A DNA stretch of 64,000 nucleotides from Bacillota bacterium. Lineage in GTDB: Bacteria; Bacillota; Clostridia; Tissierellales; Sedimentibacteraceae. The notes beneath the pieces were generated by a model. The model saw only the letters and a program-made list of their open reading frames with translations. It did no database searches and had not been told where the DNA came from. Each line of letters starts with the position of its first letter. Position 1 is the first letter of the stretch. Where the stretch lies: the NCBI GenBank assembly GCA_023386345.1, contig JAEWJT010000017.1, positions 124,001 to 188,000 on the forward strand, given 5' to 3'. Positions 14,507 through 23,849 of this stretch are shown here, in pieces. The translations under genes were made by a program, and so were the position numbers.

Positions 14507-16606
14507 ATGAGTGTATGTTCACAATATGATGCTCAATTGAATAAGCTTCTAGAAGATGAAAAAAATATAGTTTATTTCTGTGATATTGTTAAAAATAAGA
14601 CATTAGAAGACATGAATTCAAACAAGCAGATTATTGACTTAGTAGTAGAATTTTGTAAAGAACATGATTTGAATGAGTCAAGAGCTTGGATGTATCATTA
14701 TTTAGCATGGTATTATGTAGATACATCAAAATATATCGAAGCTCTAAATATATTTAATGAAACAAAGAATATATTTGAAAAGCACGATAATAAATTAGGA
14801 CTGGCATATGCTTATAATGGCTTATCATCAACATATTGCTCAATTGGTATGTACGAATTATCCAATGAGATGGGACTTCGAGGGATAGCGATTGCAAAGG
14901 AATTGAAAGATGAATTAATATTAATATCGCTGCTTATACATGCTAGCATTACCAACATTTCAAGCCAATCATATGAAACAGCAAAAGAGATTTTAGATTA
15001 TATTGAAATTAATTATGATTATAATAATTTTGATAATTTACATAGAACAAAGTTTTTGAAATCGAAAGCAGAGGTAGAGCTGCACACTAAAAATTTAGCA
15101 AAAGCTAATGAATACATTGAAAATGTAATAAAATTTGAAGAAATAAATGGTAAAAGTATATTTTGTCCTGAAATATATAAAATTTCAGGAATGGTTAAGC
15201 TTGCACAGGGTAAATTTTCAGAGGCTAGGGAGATATTCAAATATTCGTGCGAGCTAGCAATAAAATGCCAAAGCACGTATAATTATTGCGGAGCTTTATT
15301 TGAGCTTGCAAAATTAATGTATAATTTAGGACAATCTACTAAGGCAATTGAATATTTAGAAGAGGTTATAATAAGTGCTTCTGAATTAAAGCTAAATAGC
15401 ATCATAAAAAATGCAAGCACTATTTTATATGAGCATTATAAGGCAAACAATCAATATGAGCTTGCACTGAGCAAGCTAGAGATTTTCATGAGAGCGGACA
15501 ATGAGATACATAGCTATAAAAACATGAAGTTGCTTGCTAAGTTAAATATTGACCATGGTGAAAAGGAACTTAGGTTATACAATCTCTTATATGACAAAAC
15601 CGATATATTGTATTCAATTGGTGAAAAGATAATATCTAATCTTGATATGGAAAGCTTAACTCTTAGTACGTTTTCTGAAATAAGTAAATTAATGAAAGTC
15701 GAGTTCTTTGCCTTAGCAAGCTATGATGCTGATAAGAGTGAGCTTAAGATGCGTACAGTCAATAAAGGAAAGCTTTATATGTGTGAAGCCTTTAATATCG
15801 AAGACGAACCTGGTTTTTCTTCATATTGCATTAAAAGTAAAAAGATATTAGTAATTGACAATATAGTAAAGGAATATAAAAAATATGTTAATAATATACG
15901 CTTAGAGGGACGAGGGACAAAATTACCTATGTCAGGTGTGTATATTCCATTAATTATAAACGATGAGGTAATAGGTAATATGGTCGTTCAGAGCCTCAAT
16001 GAAAAAGCGTATGATAGCAATGATGTAAGCTATTTGAAAATAATAGGAAGCTATGTTGCAATTGCTCTTAAAAATACTTTAGAATATAATAAAATGGAGC
16101 AAATAGCTATATATGATAGCTTAACCGGATTTTTAACAAGAGGCGCAATTATAAAAGAGGGAAACAAAATTAAACAGGAATTTAGTACAAACCGCAAAGA
16201 ATTTTGCATATTGATGCTTGATTTAGACGATTTTAAATATATAAATGACAAATATGGACATGTTGTCGGTGACAATGTCATGAAAATGCTTGCGAATAAT
16301 ATTAGCAGCCATATCAGAGTTTCAGATTATATCGGTAGATACGGGGGAGATGAATTTTTGCTTATTTGTCCAAATATGAGCATGGAGAACGCATTTAGTT
16401 TGGCAGAAAGAATTAGAAAGTCGACAGAAGAAACCAAATTTTACATAGATGGAGACAATTTTATAAATGCAACCTTAAGCATAGGCTTATATGAATTTGC
16501 AAAAGATGATTTAAGCTTTATCGAAGCAGTTAATTTTGCAGATATGATGCTGTACAAGGCTAAAAATAAAAGTAAAAACAAGATAATGTGTTTTAACAAC
16601 GCTTAA
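14507..16606 (+). CDS. TPR-GAF-GGDEF diguanylate cyclase, paralogue 1
   Basis: 699 aa, GTGAGGG upstream. Residues about 35-340 are TPR-like helical repeats (ALNIFNETKNIFEKHDNKLG, AYAYNGLSSTY). A GAF domain spans about 365-530 and a GGDEF domain about 535-699. The active-site GGDEF is intact at 613-617 (GRYGGDEF), the metal-binding LDLDDFK is present, and an RxxD inhibitory site (RVSD) lies five residues before GGDEF. It should make cyclic di-GMP with product inhibition. No membrane segment: a cytoplasmic sensor, with TPRs likely binding a protein or peptide (inference). Next gene is a paralogue. Confidence 0.9.
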   Translation: MSVCSQYDAQLNKLLEDEKNIVYFCDIVKNKTLEDMNSNKQIIDLVVEFCKEHDLNESRAWMYHYLAWYYVDTSKYIEALNIFNETKNIFEKHDNKLGLAYAYNGLSSTYCSIGMYELSNEMGLRGIAIAKELKDELILISLLIHASITNISSQSYETAKEILDYIEINYDYNNFDNLHRTKFLKSKAEVELHTKNLAKANEYIENVIKFEEINGKSIFCPEIYKISGMVKLAQGKFSEAREIFKYSCELAIKCQSTYNYCGALFELAKLMYNLGQSTKAIEYLEEVIISASELKLNSIIKNASTILYEHYKANNQYELALSKLEIFMRADNEIHSYKNMKLLAKLNIDHGEKELRLYNLLYDKTDILYSIGEKIISNLDMESLTLSTFSEISKLMKVEFFALASYDADKSELKMRTVNKGKLYMCEAFNIEDEPGFSSYCIKSKKILVIDNIVKEYKKYVNNIRLEGRGTKLPMSGVYIPLIINDEVIGNMVVQSLNEKAYDSNDVSYLKIIGSYVAIALKNTLEYNKMEQIAIYDSLTGFLTRGAIIKEGNKIKQEFSTNRKEFCILMLDLDDFKYINDKYGHVVGDNVMKMLANNISSHIRVSDYIGRYGGDEFLLICPNMSMENAFSLAERIRKSTEETKFYIDGDNFINATLSIGLYEFAKDDLSFIEAVNFADMMLYKAKNKSKNKIMCFNNA

Positions 16607-16673
16607 AAATTTTATTAGTTGATTGCATATGAAAATTTTACAAACATCAAAATTTACAACAGGAGTTTAAATT

Positions 16674-18749
16674 ATGGATTGTAAACAATATGATGAACAG
16701 TTATTAAAGCTTATTAAAAATGAAGAAGAAATAGACTTTTTTCGGGAGATAATCAACGAAGAATTATGGCAGGATTATAAGGCTCGAAAAGAGTTAATTG
16801 AGTATGTAATTGATTTTTGCGAGAAAAATGATTTAGATGAAGCATTGGCATGGATGTTCTATTATCTAGGCTTTCATTATGACGAGTTCTCGAACTATAA
16901 AAAGGCTATAGAGCTACATAAAAGATCTAAAGATATTTTTATGGATAGTGGCAATAAAAAGGGGCTTGCTTATGCCTATAATGGACTTCTATCTGTTTAT
17001 TTCAAAAATGGACAGCATGAATTGGCTAACCAAGTTGCAATATCTGCTATAGATATAGCAAGAGAGCTTAATGATACAGATACTGTAGTAAAACTGCTTT
17101 TAAATGCAAGTATTAATTATACTTTGGCAGGTTCAAGCAAGGAAGCAAAGGAATTATTAGATTATATTTTAAAAGTATATGGTATTGATCACTTGAGTGA
17201 CGAAGGAAAGATTGTTTTTTATAAATCTTTAGCAGAGATTGATATTAATCTTGGAAACTTAGATGCTGCCTACAATACTTTAACAGATGCAATTGAAATG
17301 AACAATAGGAGTAGATCAAATATACTTGCTTCAGAACTATGCAAGCTATTGGGTATGTACTATTCGAAAATTAAAAATATTGAGCAGGCAGAGATTGAAT
17401 TTGCCAATTCTTATGAAATAGCTTCTTTAAATAGCCATCCTACTGAAGCATGTGAAACATTAATAGAATGGGCTAAATTTAGACTTGACTACGGTTTTGA
17501 TGATGAGGCTGCAGAGTGTTTAAAAAAGGCTTTAAAAACAGCTCAGAAAATTAATTTAGAAAGATTAATTAAGGATTCAAGTATACTTCTCTATAATTAT
17601 TATAATAAAAACAAAAAATATGAAGAAGCACTTTTTAATCTTGAATTATATTTAAAAGCAAATAGAGAAATCCAAGATTTAAATAACACAAGCTATATAG
17701 GAAGACTGCATACAAAAAATACAAATAGAGAAATCAACCTTCATAAGATACTTCATGACAAAACAGAAACTCTTTTTTCTATAGGACAAAAAATTCTTTC
17801 AACATTTGATGTAAAAGAAATGATAGATAGAGTGTTTACTGAAATTTCAAAGATAATAGAAACTGATTCTTTCGCTATAACTGTGTACAATCAAGAAAAA
17901 GACGAGATGCTAGTTACAAGAGTAGAGTTTGGAAGTAAGATTGAAGTTCTTGAACCTATAAAGGTTTCTACAAGCTCTACATTTTCCTCATACTGCATAA
18001 AAAACAAAAAAGCTATAATTATTAATGATGTTGTCGCTGAATATGGTAAATATGTAAATAAAATCATTATGGAGGATAGAGGTGTTCGCGAGCCGATTTC
18101 CATGATTTTTCTTCCAATTATGTTTAGGGATGAGATTTTAGGAGTTGTAACTGTCCAAAACCTAAAAGCCAATATGTACGATGAAGACGATATTAAGAGG
18201 CTGCGTGTAATATCAAATTATATAGCAATTTCGTTAAAAAATTCAACTAAATATCAAAAAATGGAGGAAGCGGCTGTTTACGATAGTTTGACAGGATTTT
18301 TAACTAAAAGAGAGCTTATTAAGCTTGGTAATCTTCAAATTGAAAAATTTAAAAAATCCTCAACCCCTTTCTGTATTCTGATGATAGATATTGATGATTT
18401 TAAAAGTGTGAATGATACATACGGACACCTTATTGGAGACAGAGTTCTTAAATCGCTGGGAATAAAAATACCTAAGCTGATAAGATCAACTGATTTTATA
18501 GGAAGATATGGTGGAGACGAATTTGTTTTGGTATGTCCAGATACAAAAATTGAAACAGCAGATAAAATTGCTGCCAGAATATGTGAAGCTATTGGAAGTG
18601 CTGATTTTATTTTTGATGATAATATAGTCGTTCCAATATTTCTGAGCATAGGCGTTCATGAATTTAACAATGAGAACTCAAGCTTTCTCAGTGGGGTAGA
18701 TGCAGCAGATTCTCAAATGTATTTATGCAAAAATTCCAAAATTATGTAA
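16674..18749 (+). CDS. TPR-GAF-GGDEF diguanylate cyclase, paralogue 2
   Basis: 691 aa, same architecture and clear sequence similarity to the preceding gene from start (CKQYDEQLLKL against CSQYDAQLNKL) to end, so a tandem duplication. GGDEF intact at 613-617, RxxD I-site (RSTD) present, LMIDIDDFKSVNDTYGH intact. GAF region conserved (FSSYCIKNKKAIIINDVVAE in this copy). TPR region diverged more than the catalytic region, which fits different input signals for the same output. The 67-base gap holds an AGGAG site but no strong terminator, so both may share a transcript. Confidence 0.9.
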   Translation: MDCKQYDEQLLKLIKNEEEIDFFREIINEELWQDYKARKELIEYVIDFCEKNDLDEALAWMFYYLGFHYDEFSNYKKAIELHKRSKDIFMDSGNKKGLAYAYNGLLSVYFKNGQHELANQVAISAIDIARELNDTDTVVKLLLNASINYTLAGSSKEAKELLDYILKVYGIDHLSDEGKIVFYKSLAEIDINLGNLDAAYNTLTDAIEMNNRSRSNILASELCKLLGMYYSKIKNIEQAEIEFANSYEIASLNSHPTEACETLIEWAKFRLDYGFDDEAAECLKKALKTAQKINLERLIKDSSILLYNYYNKNKKYEEALFNLELYLKANREIQDLNNTSYIGRLHTKNTNREINLHKILHDKTETLFSIGQKILSTFDVKEMIDRVFTEISKIIETDSFAITVYNQEKDEMLVTRVEFGSKIEVLEPIKVSTSSTFSSYCIKNKKAIIINDVVAEYGKYVNKIIMEDRGVREPISMIFLPIMFRDEILGVVTVQNLKANMYDEDDIKRLRVISNYIAISLKNSTKYQKMEEAAVYDSLTGFLTKRELIKLGNLQIEKFKKSSTPFCILMIDIDDFKSVNDTYGHLIGDRVLKSLGIKIPKLIRSTDFIGRYGGDEFVLVCPDTKIETADKIAARICEAIGSADFIFDDNIVVPIFLSIGVHEFNNENSSFLSGVDAADSQMYLCKNSKIM

Positions 18750-18768
18750 AAAAGATAAAAAATCGTAT

Positions 18769-18913
18769 TTGATTTTGTCGGATTGTGTAGTATAATGTAT
18801 ATAGTATATTATTCAATGACTCATCAGAGATGAGAATATAAAATAAACAGCGATTGTGACTGTTGTCCAATCGCTAATATTTTGACAAAAATAATAGTAG
18901 GGGCGGAAAAAGT
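18769..18913 (+). promoter_or_regulatory. Promoter and two-hairpin leader of the MATE gene
   Basis: A TATAAT at 18791-18796 with a weak TTGATT -35 at 18769-18774 gives a leader of about 110 bases. It holds two perfect hairpins: CTCATC-AGA-GATGAG (18820-18834) and AGCGATTG / CAATCGCT (18849-18875). No T run follows. I do not recognise a known riboswitch class. Confidence 0.4.
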
Positions 18914-20323
18914 ATGTTTAAGGTTTTAGAAAAAGTATACTCCGTGTCAAATATGGTAAAACAAAAAGACATTATAGGAGAAATACCAAGCACAAAAGAA
19001 GTGTACAAAAATGCCTTTGATACGGCATGGCCTTCGGCTACAGAATCAGTTTTAATCGGATTAGTGTCAGCAATAGATACTATGATGGTTGGAGTTCTTG
19101 GTACTGGTGCAATAGCAGCTGTAGGTATAACAAATCAACCTAAATTTATATTATTAGCAATATTTTTCTCACTTAATGTGGGAGTTACAGCAATTGTTGC
19201 AAGACGTAGAGGAGAAAAAGACAGAGAAGGAGCTAACAAATGTTTAAGGCAGGCCTTTTTGATAGCTGTACTACTAGGTGCAATCTTGTCTGCTGTAGGA
19301 GTTATATTTGCTAAACCAATGCTAGAGTTAGCAGGTGCAAAAGAAGATATTATTAATGATGCAGTTGCTTATTTTCAAATAATATCAATAGGTAACTTTT
19401 TTACTGCAATTACAATGACTATAAATGCGGCACAGCGTGGGGCAGGAAATACTAAAATATCGATGACAACAAATGTTGTAGCTAATGTAGTCAATGTAAT
19501 TTTTAATTATTTATTAATTAATGGACATTTCGGCTTCCCTAAATTAGGAGTTGCAGGTGCTGCAATTGCAACTGCACTTGGAAATCTAATAGCACTTTTT
19601 ATGTCACTTAAATCAGTAACAAATGCAGATGGATTTTTGCATATTAAATTTAAATCCAATTGGAAGTTTGATAAGGAGACTATGAGTGGCCTTGCAAATA
19701 TAAGCAGTAGTTCTTTTGTGGAACAGATATGTATGAGAGTTGGATTTTTACTTACAACAATAATCATTGCTTCTTTAGGTACTGTAGCTTTTGCTACACA
19801 TCAAATATGTATGAATATTGTAAACCTGTCATTTACTTTTGGTGATGGTTTAGGAGTAGGAGCTTCATCTCTAGTAGGGCAAAATCTAGGTGCAAAAAGA
19901 CCTGACATGGCAACAATATACAGTAAGGCAATTCAGAGAATAGCTCTGACTATAGGATTTATATTACTTTTAGTATTTATATTAGGAAGATATTTCTTGG
20001 TCGGCTTATTTGTTGCAGATGATTGGGAAGTTATAAAAATGGGAGCAAGCATTTTGATAATAGTAGCGTTTATGTCACCATTCCAAACTGTTACTGTAGT
20101 TGTAGGAGGTACTCTTAGAGGTGCAGGGGATACGAAATTTGTAATGTATTCTTCACTTATAAGTATAGGAATAATCAGACCTTTAGCAACATGGTTATTC
20201 TGTTATCCATTAGGTTTTGGAATTTTAGGAGCATGGTACGCATTCATGGCAGATCAAATATTAAGGCTTATTATAAATTCATTTAGATTTAGAACAGGAA
20301 AATGGACAAAAATTAGAATATAA
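18914..20323 (+). CDS. MATE-family efflux transporter 1
   Basis: 469 aa with 12 predicted membrane segments in two homologous halves. MATE features include AWPSATESVLIGLVSAIDTMM at the start of TM1, ALGTGAIAAVGI-like region (LGTGAIAAVGITNQPKF), QRGAGNTKISM in the first half and LRGAGDTKFVMYSS in the second. Expected to export cationic drugs or metabolites using a Na+ or H+ gradient. AGGGGCGG upstream of the ATG. The 35-residue soluble N-terminal extension is slightly long for the family. Confidence 0.9.
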   Translation: MFKVLEKVYSVSNMVKQKDIIGEIPSTKEVYKNAFDTAWPSATESVLIGLVSAIDTMMVGVLGTGAIAAVGITNQPKFILLAIFFSLNVGVTAIVARRRGEKDREGANKCLRQAFLIAVLLGAILSAVGVIFAKPMLELAGAKEDIINDAVAYFQIISIGNFFTAITMTINAAQRGAGNTKISMTTNVVANVVNVIFNYLLINGHFGFPKLGVAGAAIATALGNLIALFMSLKSVTNADGFLHIKFKSNWKFDKETMSGLANISSSSFVEQICMRVGFLLTTIIIASLGTVAFATHQICMNIVNLSFTFGDGLGVGASSLVGQNLGAKRPDMATIYSKAIQRIALTIGFILLLVFILGRYFLVGLFVADDWEVIKMGASILIIVAFMSPFQTVTVVVGGTLRGAGDTKFVMYSSLISIGIIRPLATWLFCYPLGFGILGAWYAFMADQILRLIINSFRFRTGKWTKIRI

Positions 20324-20352
20324 AAAAAGTCGGGAGATTTCCCGACTTTTTT
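20323..20352. terminator. Bidirectional terminator between MATE gene and radical SAM gene
   Basis: Perfect 12-bp stem AAAAAAGTCGGG / CCCGACTTTTTT with a 6-base loop; serves both convergent genes. Confidence 0.92.
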
Positions 20353-20358
20353 ATATTT

Positions 20359-21564
20359 TTATATCATATCATATAAAGCTCTTGAGATGCTATTGCCCCA
20401 AAATACACCTTTATCCGTCAATTTATAGCCATCGTTATAATGATATATATATTTCTCATCTAAAAGTCCTTGAACAAATTCTCTGTATTGGACTTCATCA
20501 CTGTATAAGGATTCATTTACAGGAAGCTTCAAAGTTTGTATATCTCCCTTAAATATAGTTATATCTTTATACTCAGGCATAAATAGCATTCCTTGTCTTG
20601 CAGAAAAATTTTCAATGCTTCCAGCGTATTTATCAATAGATATTTCATTCATCATCATAAGACCGTTCATTGAACCTCCTGCGCCTGCACCGAGTGCCAA
20701 AGTATCTGCACCCTGATGGCGATTCATTATATATTTATATTTATCGTTCTTAACCATTTTAGTCAATTCCAGAAATTCATATCCTGCTTTTCTCATTTTC
20801 TCTGCTATGAAAAAAAACATTTCTTCGTCGTTGGCTAAATTTTGTGCCTCATTAATCTGTGTCTCTTTCATATTAATAAGCGAATACATTGAAAATCCGT
20901 CTAAATCTAAATCAGAAATCTTCTTTAAGTCATCTTCTAAATCCACTATGCTTTGTCCTGAATAATTATATATCAAATCCATGCTTACAGTAAATTTTTT
21001 ACTGTCTTTTAATTGCTGTAATTTTCTGTACGCATATTCACCTGAGCCAATTCTGTTCATCTGCTTTCTACCAAAGTCATTAAACGTTTGAACTCCAACT
21101 GAAAATCTTGTAACACCATTTTCGCCAAGCATCTCAATTTTTTTATCTGTAAGCTCGGTCACTGTTGTTTCAATTGTAACTTCAACATCCTTTGTAAAAT
21201 TCAAATTTTTAAACAAAGCCTGTAAAATATACTTGAGTGCATCTGATGTCAGCGTGGTAGGAGTACCTCCGCCAAAATATACAGCATCAAACACAGAGTT
21301 CTTTACGTATGAAAGTTTTGCGTAATTTTCTATTTCATTAATTATAAGTTTGTAATAATTATCTGAAGGCTTTTGCAGACTTCTTCTCATGTTGCAAAAA
21401 GAACATATTTTATTGCAAAAGGGAACATGAATATATATGGTTGAATTATCATTAGCCGTTTCTTCTGATAAGCTCAGATAATCTTGCACATTTCTAGCGC
21501 CTATAGCATATTTTTTGCCAGATGCCATTGCACTGTGATGAGTTTTTATTCTTGTACCGAACAT
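20359..21564 (-). CDS. HutW/ChuW-like radical SAM enzyme (anaerobic heme degradation)
   Basis: 401 aa. Radical SAM cluster CNKICSFC (C50, C54, C57, CxxxCxxC), YFGGGTPT and a HemN-like domain with LALGAGAGGSMNG. HemN-type proteins that are genetically tied to heme importers belong to the HutW/ChuW group, which opens the heme ring without oxygen (established for ChuW and HutW). The gene is last in an overlapping operon with a flavodoxin, a likely electron donor, and an iron-complex importer. The alternative, an ordinary coproporphyrinogen dehydrogenase or HemW chaperone, is less likely given this setting. Starts inside the flavodoxin end (19-base overlap). Confidence 0.75.
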   Translation of the reverse strand: MFGTRIKTHHSAMASGKKYAIGARNVQDYLSLSEETANDNSTIYIHVPFCNKICSFCNMRRSLQKPSDNYYKLIINEIENYAKLSYVKNSVFDAVYFGGGTPTTLTSDALKYILQALFKNLNFTKDVEVTIETTVTELTDKKIEMLGENGVTRFSVGVQTFNDFGRKQMNRIGSGEYAYRKLQQLKDSKKFTVSMDLIYNYSGQSIVDLEDDLKKISDLDLDGFSMYSLINMKETQINEAQNLANDEEMFFFIAEKMRKAGYEFLELTKMVKNDKYKYIMNRHQGADTLALGAGAGGSMNGLMMMNEISIDKYAGSIENFSARQGMLFMPEYKDITIFKGDIQTLKLPVNESLYSDEVQYREFVQGLLDEKYIYHYNDGYKLTDKGVFWGNSISRALYDMI

Positions 21565-22070
21565 GTTGCCTGTAACCTTTCGTTAAATAGCTCTCCTGCC
21601 ATTGCAATATCTGCTTTTGAAGGGTGGTTTTTTGCAATTTCATATCTTCTTAATTTTTCTGGAGTAATAGCATGTGGATTTCCTTCAGGGAATTTTTTAA
21701 ATTGTTCTATAATTTTTTCAGATAATTTTCCTTGGCAAATAAATTTAGCTAAAATTTTATTGTTTTCTGCCACCAGTTGTTCGCCATTTTTCAAAGAGTT
21801 GTAAGCATGGTCTGAATCAGCCCAAAATCCCAATGTAGCAAATATGCCTACAGTTTTATTATTTAAAGTTTTCATAAATTCTGCGGCTTCTGTGTTAGGT
21901 CCGCCTTTATCTACCCAATATCCTACTATTACAACATCATATTCGTCTGTGTTTTCAACTTCCTTAACAGACTTTATGTCTTTTTGTACATTTTCTAAAC
22001 TTTCAAAAATGCCTTCCGCTAATTTCTTTGTATTACCTGTTAAGCTTGAATAAGTAACTAAAATTTTCAT
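21546..22070 (-). CDS. Flavodoxin family protein
   Basis: 174 aa. FMN phosphate loop at the N-terminus (TYSSLTGNTKKLAEG, T-x-T-G-N-T type), VVIVGYWVDKGGPN in the middle, and a helical C-terminal tail of about 50 residues longer than minimal flavodoxins. Flavodoxins supply low-potential electrons to radical SAM heme-degrading enzymes, which is what its overlap with the next gene suggests. Its ATG overlaps the stop of the ATPase gene by 4 bases. Confidence 0.85.
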   Translation of the reverse strand: MKILVTYSSLTGNTKKLAEGIFESLENVQKDIKSVKEVENTDEYDVVIVGYWVDKGGPNTEAAEFMKTLNNKTVGIFATLGFWADSDHAYNSLKNGEQLVAENNKILAKFICQGKLSEKIIEQFKKFPEGNPHAITPEKLRRYEIAKNHPSKADIAMAGELFNERLQATCSVQE

Positions 22071-22855
22071 ACACTATTTTCCTTCCTTATTTGAATTGGT
22101 ATAATATACTTGCAATGATTTATAGGGCAATATCTTATTACCACATCTATACCGTAAATTTCATTTAATATTTCTTTCGTTATTCCATTTTCTGTGTCAC
22201 CTGAATACCTAATTTTACCTGATTTCATTATCAAAAGCTTGTCGCTGTACTGCATTGCTTGATTAATATCGTGTAGCACCATAACAATTGTTATTTTGTA
22301 TTTTCTGTTCAGCTCTTTTACTAAATTCAATACTTCCATCTGATAAGAAATATCCAAATAGGTAGTAGGCTCATCAAGAAAAAGTAAGTTTGTTTTTTGT
22401 GCAAGTGCCATAGCTATCCATGTCCTTTGGCGCTCGCCGCCTGAAAGTTCATTCACATATTTATTTTTAAGATGATGTATATTTGTAGATTTCATAGCCC
22501 AATCTATATATTCCTGATCTTCCTCATTTTTATTTTTCCAAAAGGACTGATGAGGAACACGTCCATAGCTTACTAAGTCCTCTACAGTCAAATCACCTGG
22601 TGCAATGTTGTGTTGGTGAACAACAGATAATCTTTTGGCAATTTCCTTCTGTTTCATTTGTGCAATTGAACTTCCGTCTATAAAAATTTCTCCCTTGCTT
22701 GGCGAAAATTGTCTGACAAATAAATTTAATAATGTTGATTTGCCAGAGCCGTTTGGACCTAAAATTGTTGTAATTTTTCCTTCATCAAGACTTATATTCA
22801 AGTCTTGAAAAAAATCATACTCTCCATAAGAAAAACTTAAATTTCTAGCTTCCAT
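22067..22855 (-). CDS. ABC importer ATPase, FecE/HmuV/BtuD type
   Basis: 262 aa. Walker A GPNGSGKST (33-41), Q-loop VVHQHN (in KRLSVVHQHN), signature LSGGERQR, Walker B LLFLDEPTTYLD and the switch His in VLHDINQ. This subfamily powers uptake of heme, siderophores or cobalamin. Overlaps the permease gene by 11 bases and the flavodoxin gene by 4, so the five genes form one transcript. Confidence 0.92.
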   Translation of the reverse strand: MEARNLSFSYGEYDFFQDLNISLDEGKITTILGPNGSGKSTLLNLFVRQFSPSKGEIFIDGSSIAQMKQKEIAKRLSVVHQHNIAPGDLTVEDLVSYGRVPHQSFWKNKNEEDQEYIDWAMKSTNIHHLKNKYVNELSGGERQRTWIAMALAQKTNLLFLDEPTTYLDISYQMEVLNLVKELNRKYKITIVMVLHDINQAMQYSDKLLIMKSGKIRYSGDTENGITKEILNEIYGIDVVIRYCPINHCKYIIPIQIRKENSV

Positions 22856-23849
22856 AGCTTTTTCCTCCCTTTCTAAGAAGATATAAGAAGAACGGTCCTC
22901 CCATAACAGACATTACTATACCTACAGGAATTTCATAAGGTGAGGTAATTGTACGTCCTAATGTATCTGCAATCATTAAAACACTTGAGCCTAAAAGTGC
23001 TGAAAACGGAATTAAATATTTGTGATTTGAGCCTATCAAAAGTCTTGCTATGTGTGGAACCATAAGACCGACAAAGCTGATAACCCCGACAAACGAGGTT
23101 GCTATTCCTGCCAAAAATACTCCTGCGGCAGAAATCAGCAATCTTTGTTTGTTAGGATTAAATCCAAGGCTTTTGGCTGTTTTATCTCCTAAAGCCAGAA
23201 TGTTGCAGTTTTTATGCAAAAGAAATGCAATTATAACACCTAAAACAGAATATATAATACATAATTTTACTTGAGACCAGCTTTTTCCGCTTAAATTTCC
23301 ATTCATCCAGCTTAAAACTCCTGCCAGCTTATCGGAGTTTAATATATTCATCATGCCTATAAAAGCACCCAGAATTGAATTAACAGCTATACCTGCTAAA
23401 ATAATCCTTATGGCATTTATACCATTTTTCCATGCCAGAAAATAAACCATCGCACAAGCAATCAATCCGCCCACAAAACCCACAAGAGGAATTAAATGTG
23501 TTGCACCGGGCATATAAAGCATGAGAAAAACAACCATTACACTTGCTCCGGATGATATGCCGGTAACCCCTGGATCTGCCATAGGGTTTTGCATGACAGA
23601 CTGCAAAAGTATCCCTGATACAGAGAGACTTGCTCCGATAAATACAGACATGACAACCCTTGGCAACCTGATATCTCTTATAATCCCCAAAAATTTATTT
23701 TCAATATTTCCTATACTTAAAAATACATTTTTAATGGGAACATTCACACTTCCTACCGCAACTGATATAATAAAAGTTACCGCAAGTACAATTATGATAC
23801 TTACAAATAAAATATAACGTTTTTTATTTTCACCTTTATTCTTTACCAT
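22845..23849 (-). CDS. ABC importer permease, FecCD/HmuU type
   Basis: 334 aa from the ATG at 23849, which follows GGAAGA by 9 bases inside the end of the lipoprotein gene; an in-frame ATG at 23900 would overlap much more. About nine to ten membrane helices with family motifs RLPRVVMSVFIGASLSVSG, QNPMADPGVTGISSGAS and GVISFVGLMVPHIARLLIG. Forms the membrane channel for an iron complex, probably heme, with the ATPase encoded next. Confidence 0.92.
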   Translation of the reverse strand: MVKNKGENKKRYILFVSIIIVLAVTFIISVAVGSVNVPIKNVFLSIGNIENKFLGIIRDIRLPRVVMSVFIGASLSVSGILLQSVMQNPMADPGVTGISSGASVMVVFLMLYMPGATHLIPLVGFVGGLIACAMVYFLAWKNGINAIRIILAGIAVNSILGAFIGMMNILNSDKLAGVLSWMNGNLSGKSWSQVKLCIIYSVLGVIIAFLLHKNCNILALGDKTAKSLGFNPNKQRLLISAAGVFLAGIATSFVGVISFVGLMVPHIARLLIGSNHKYLIPFSALLGSSVLMIADTLGRTITSPYEIPVGIVMSVMGGPFFLYLLRKGGKSYGS

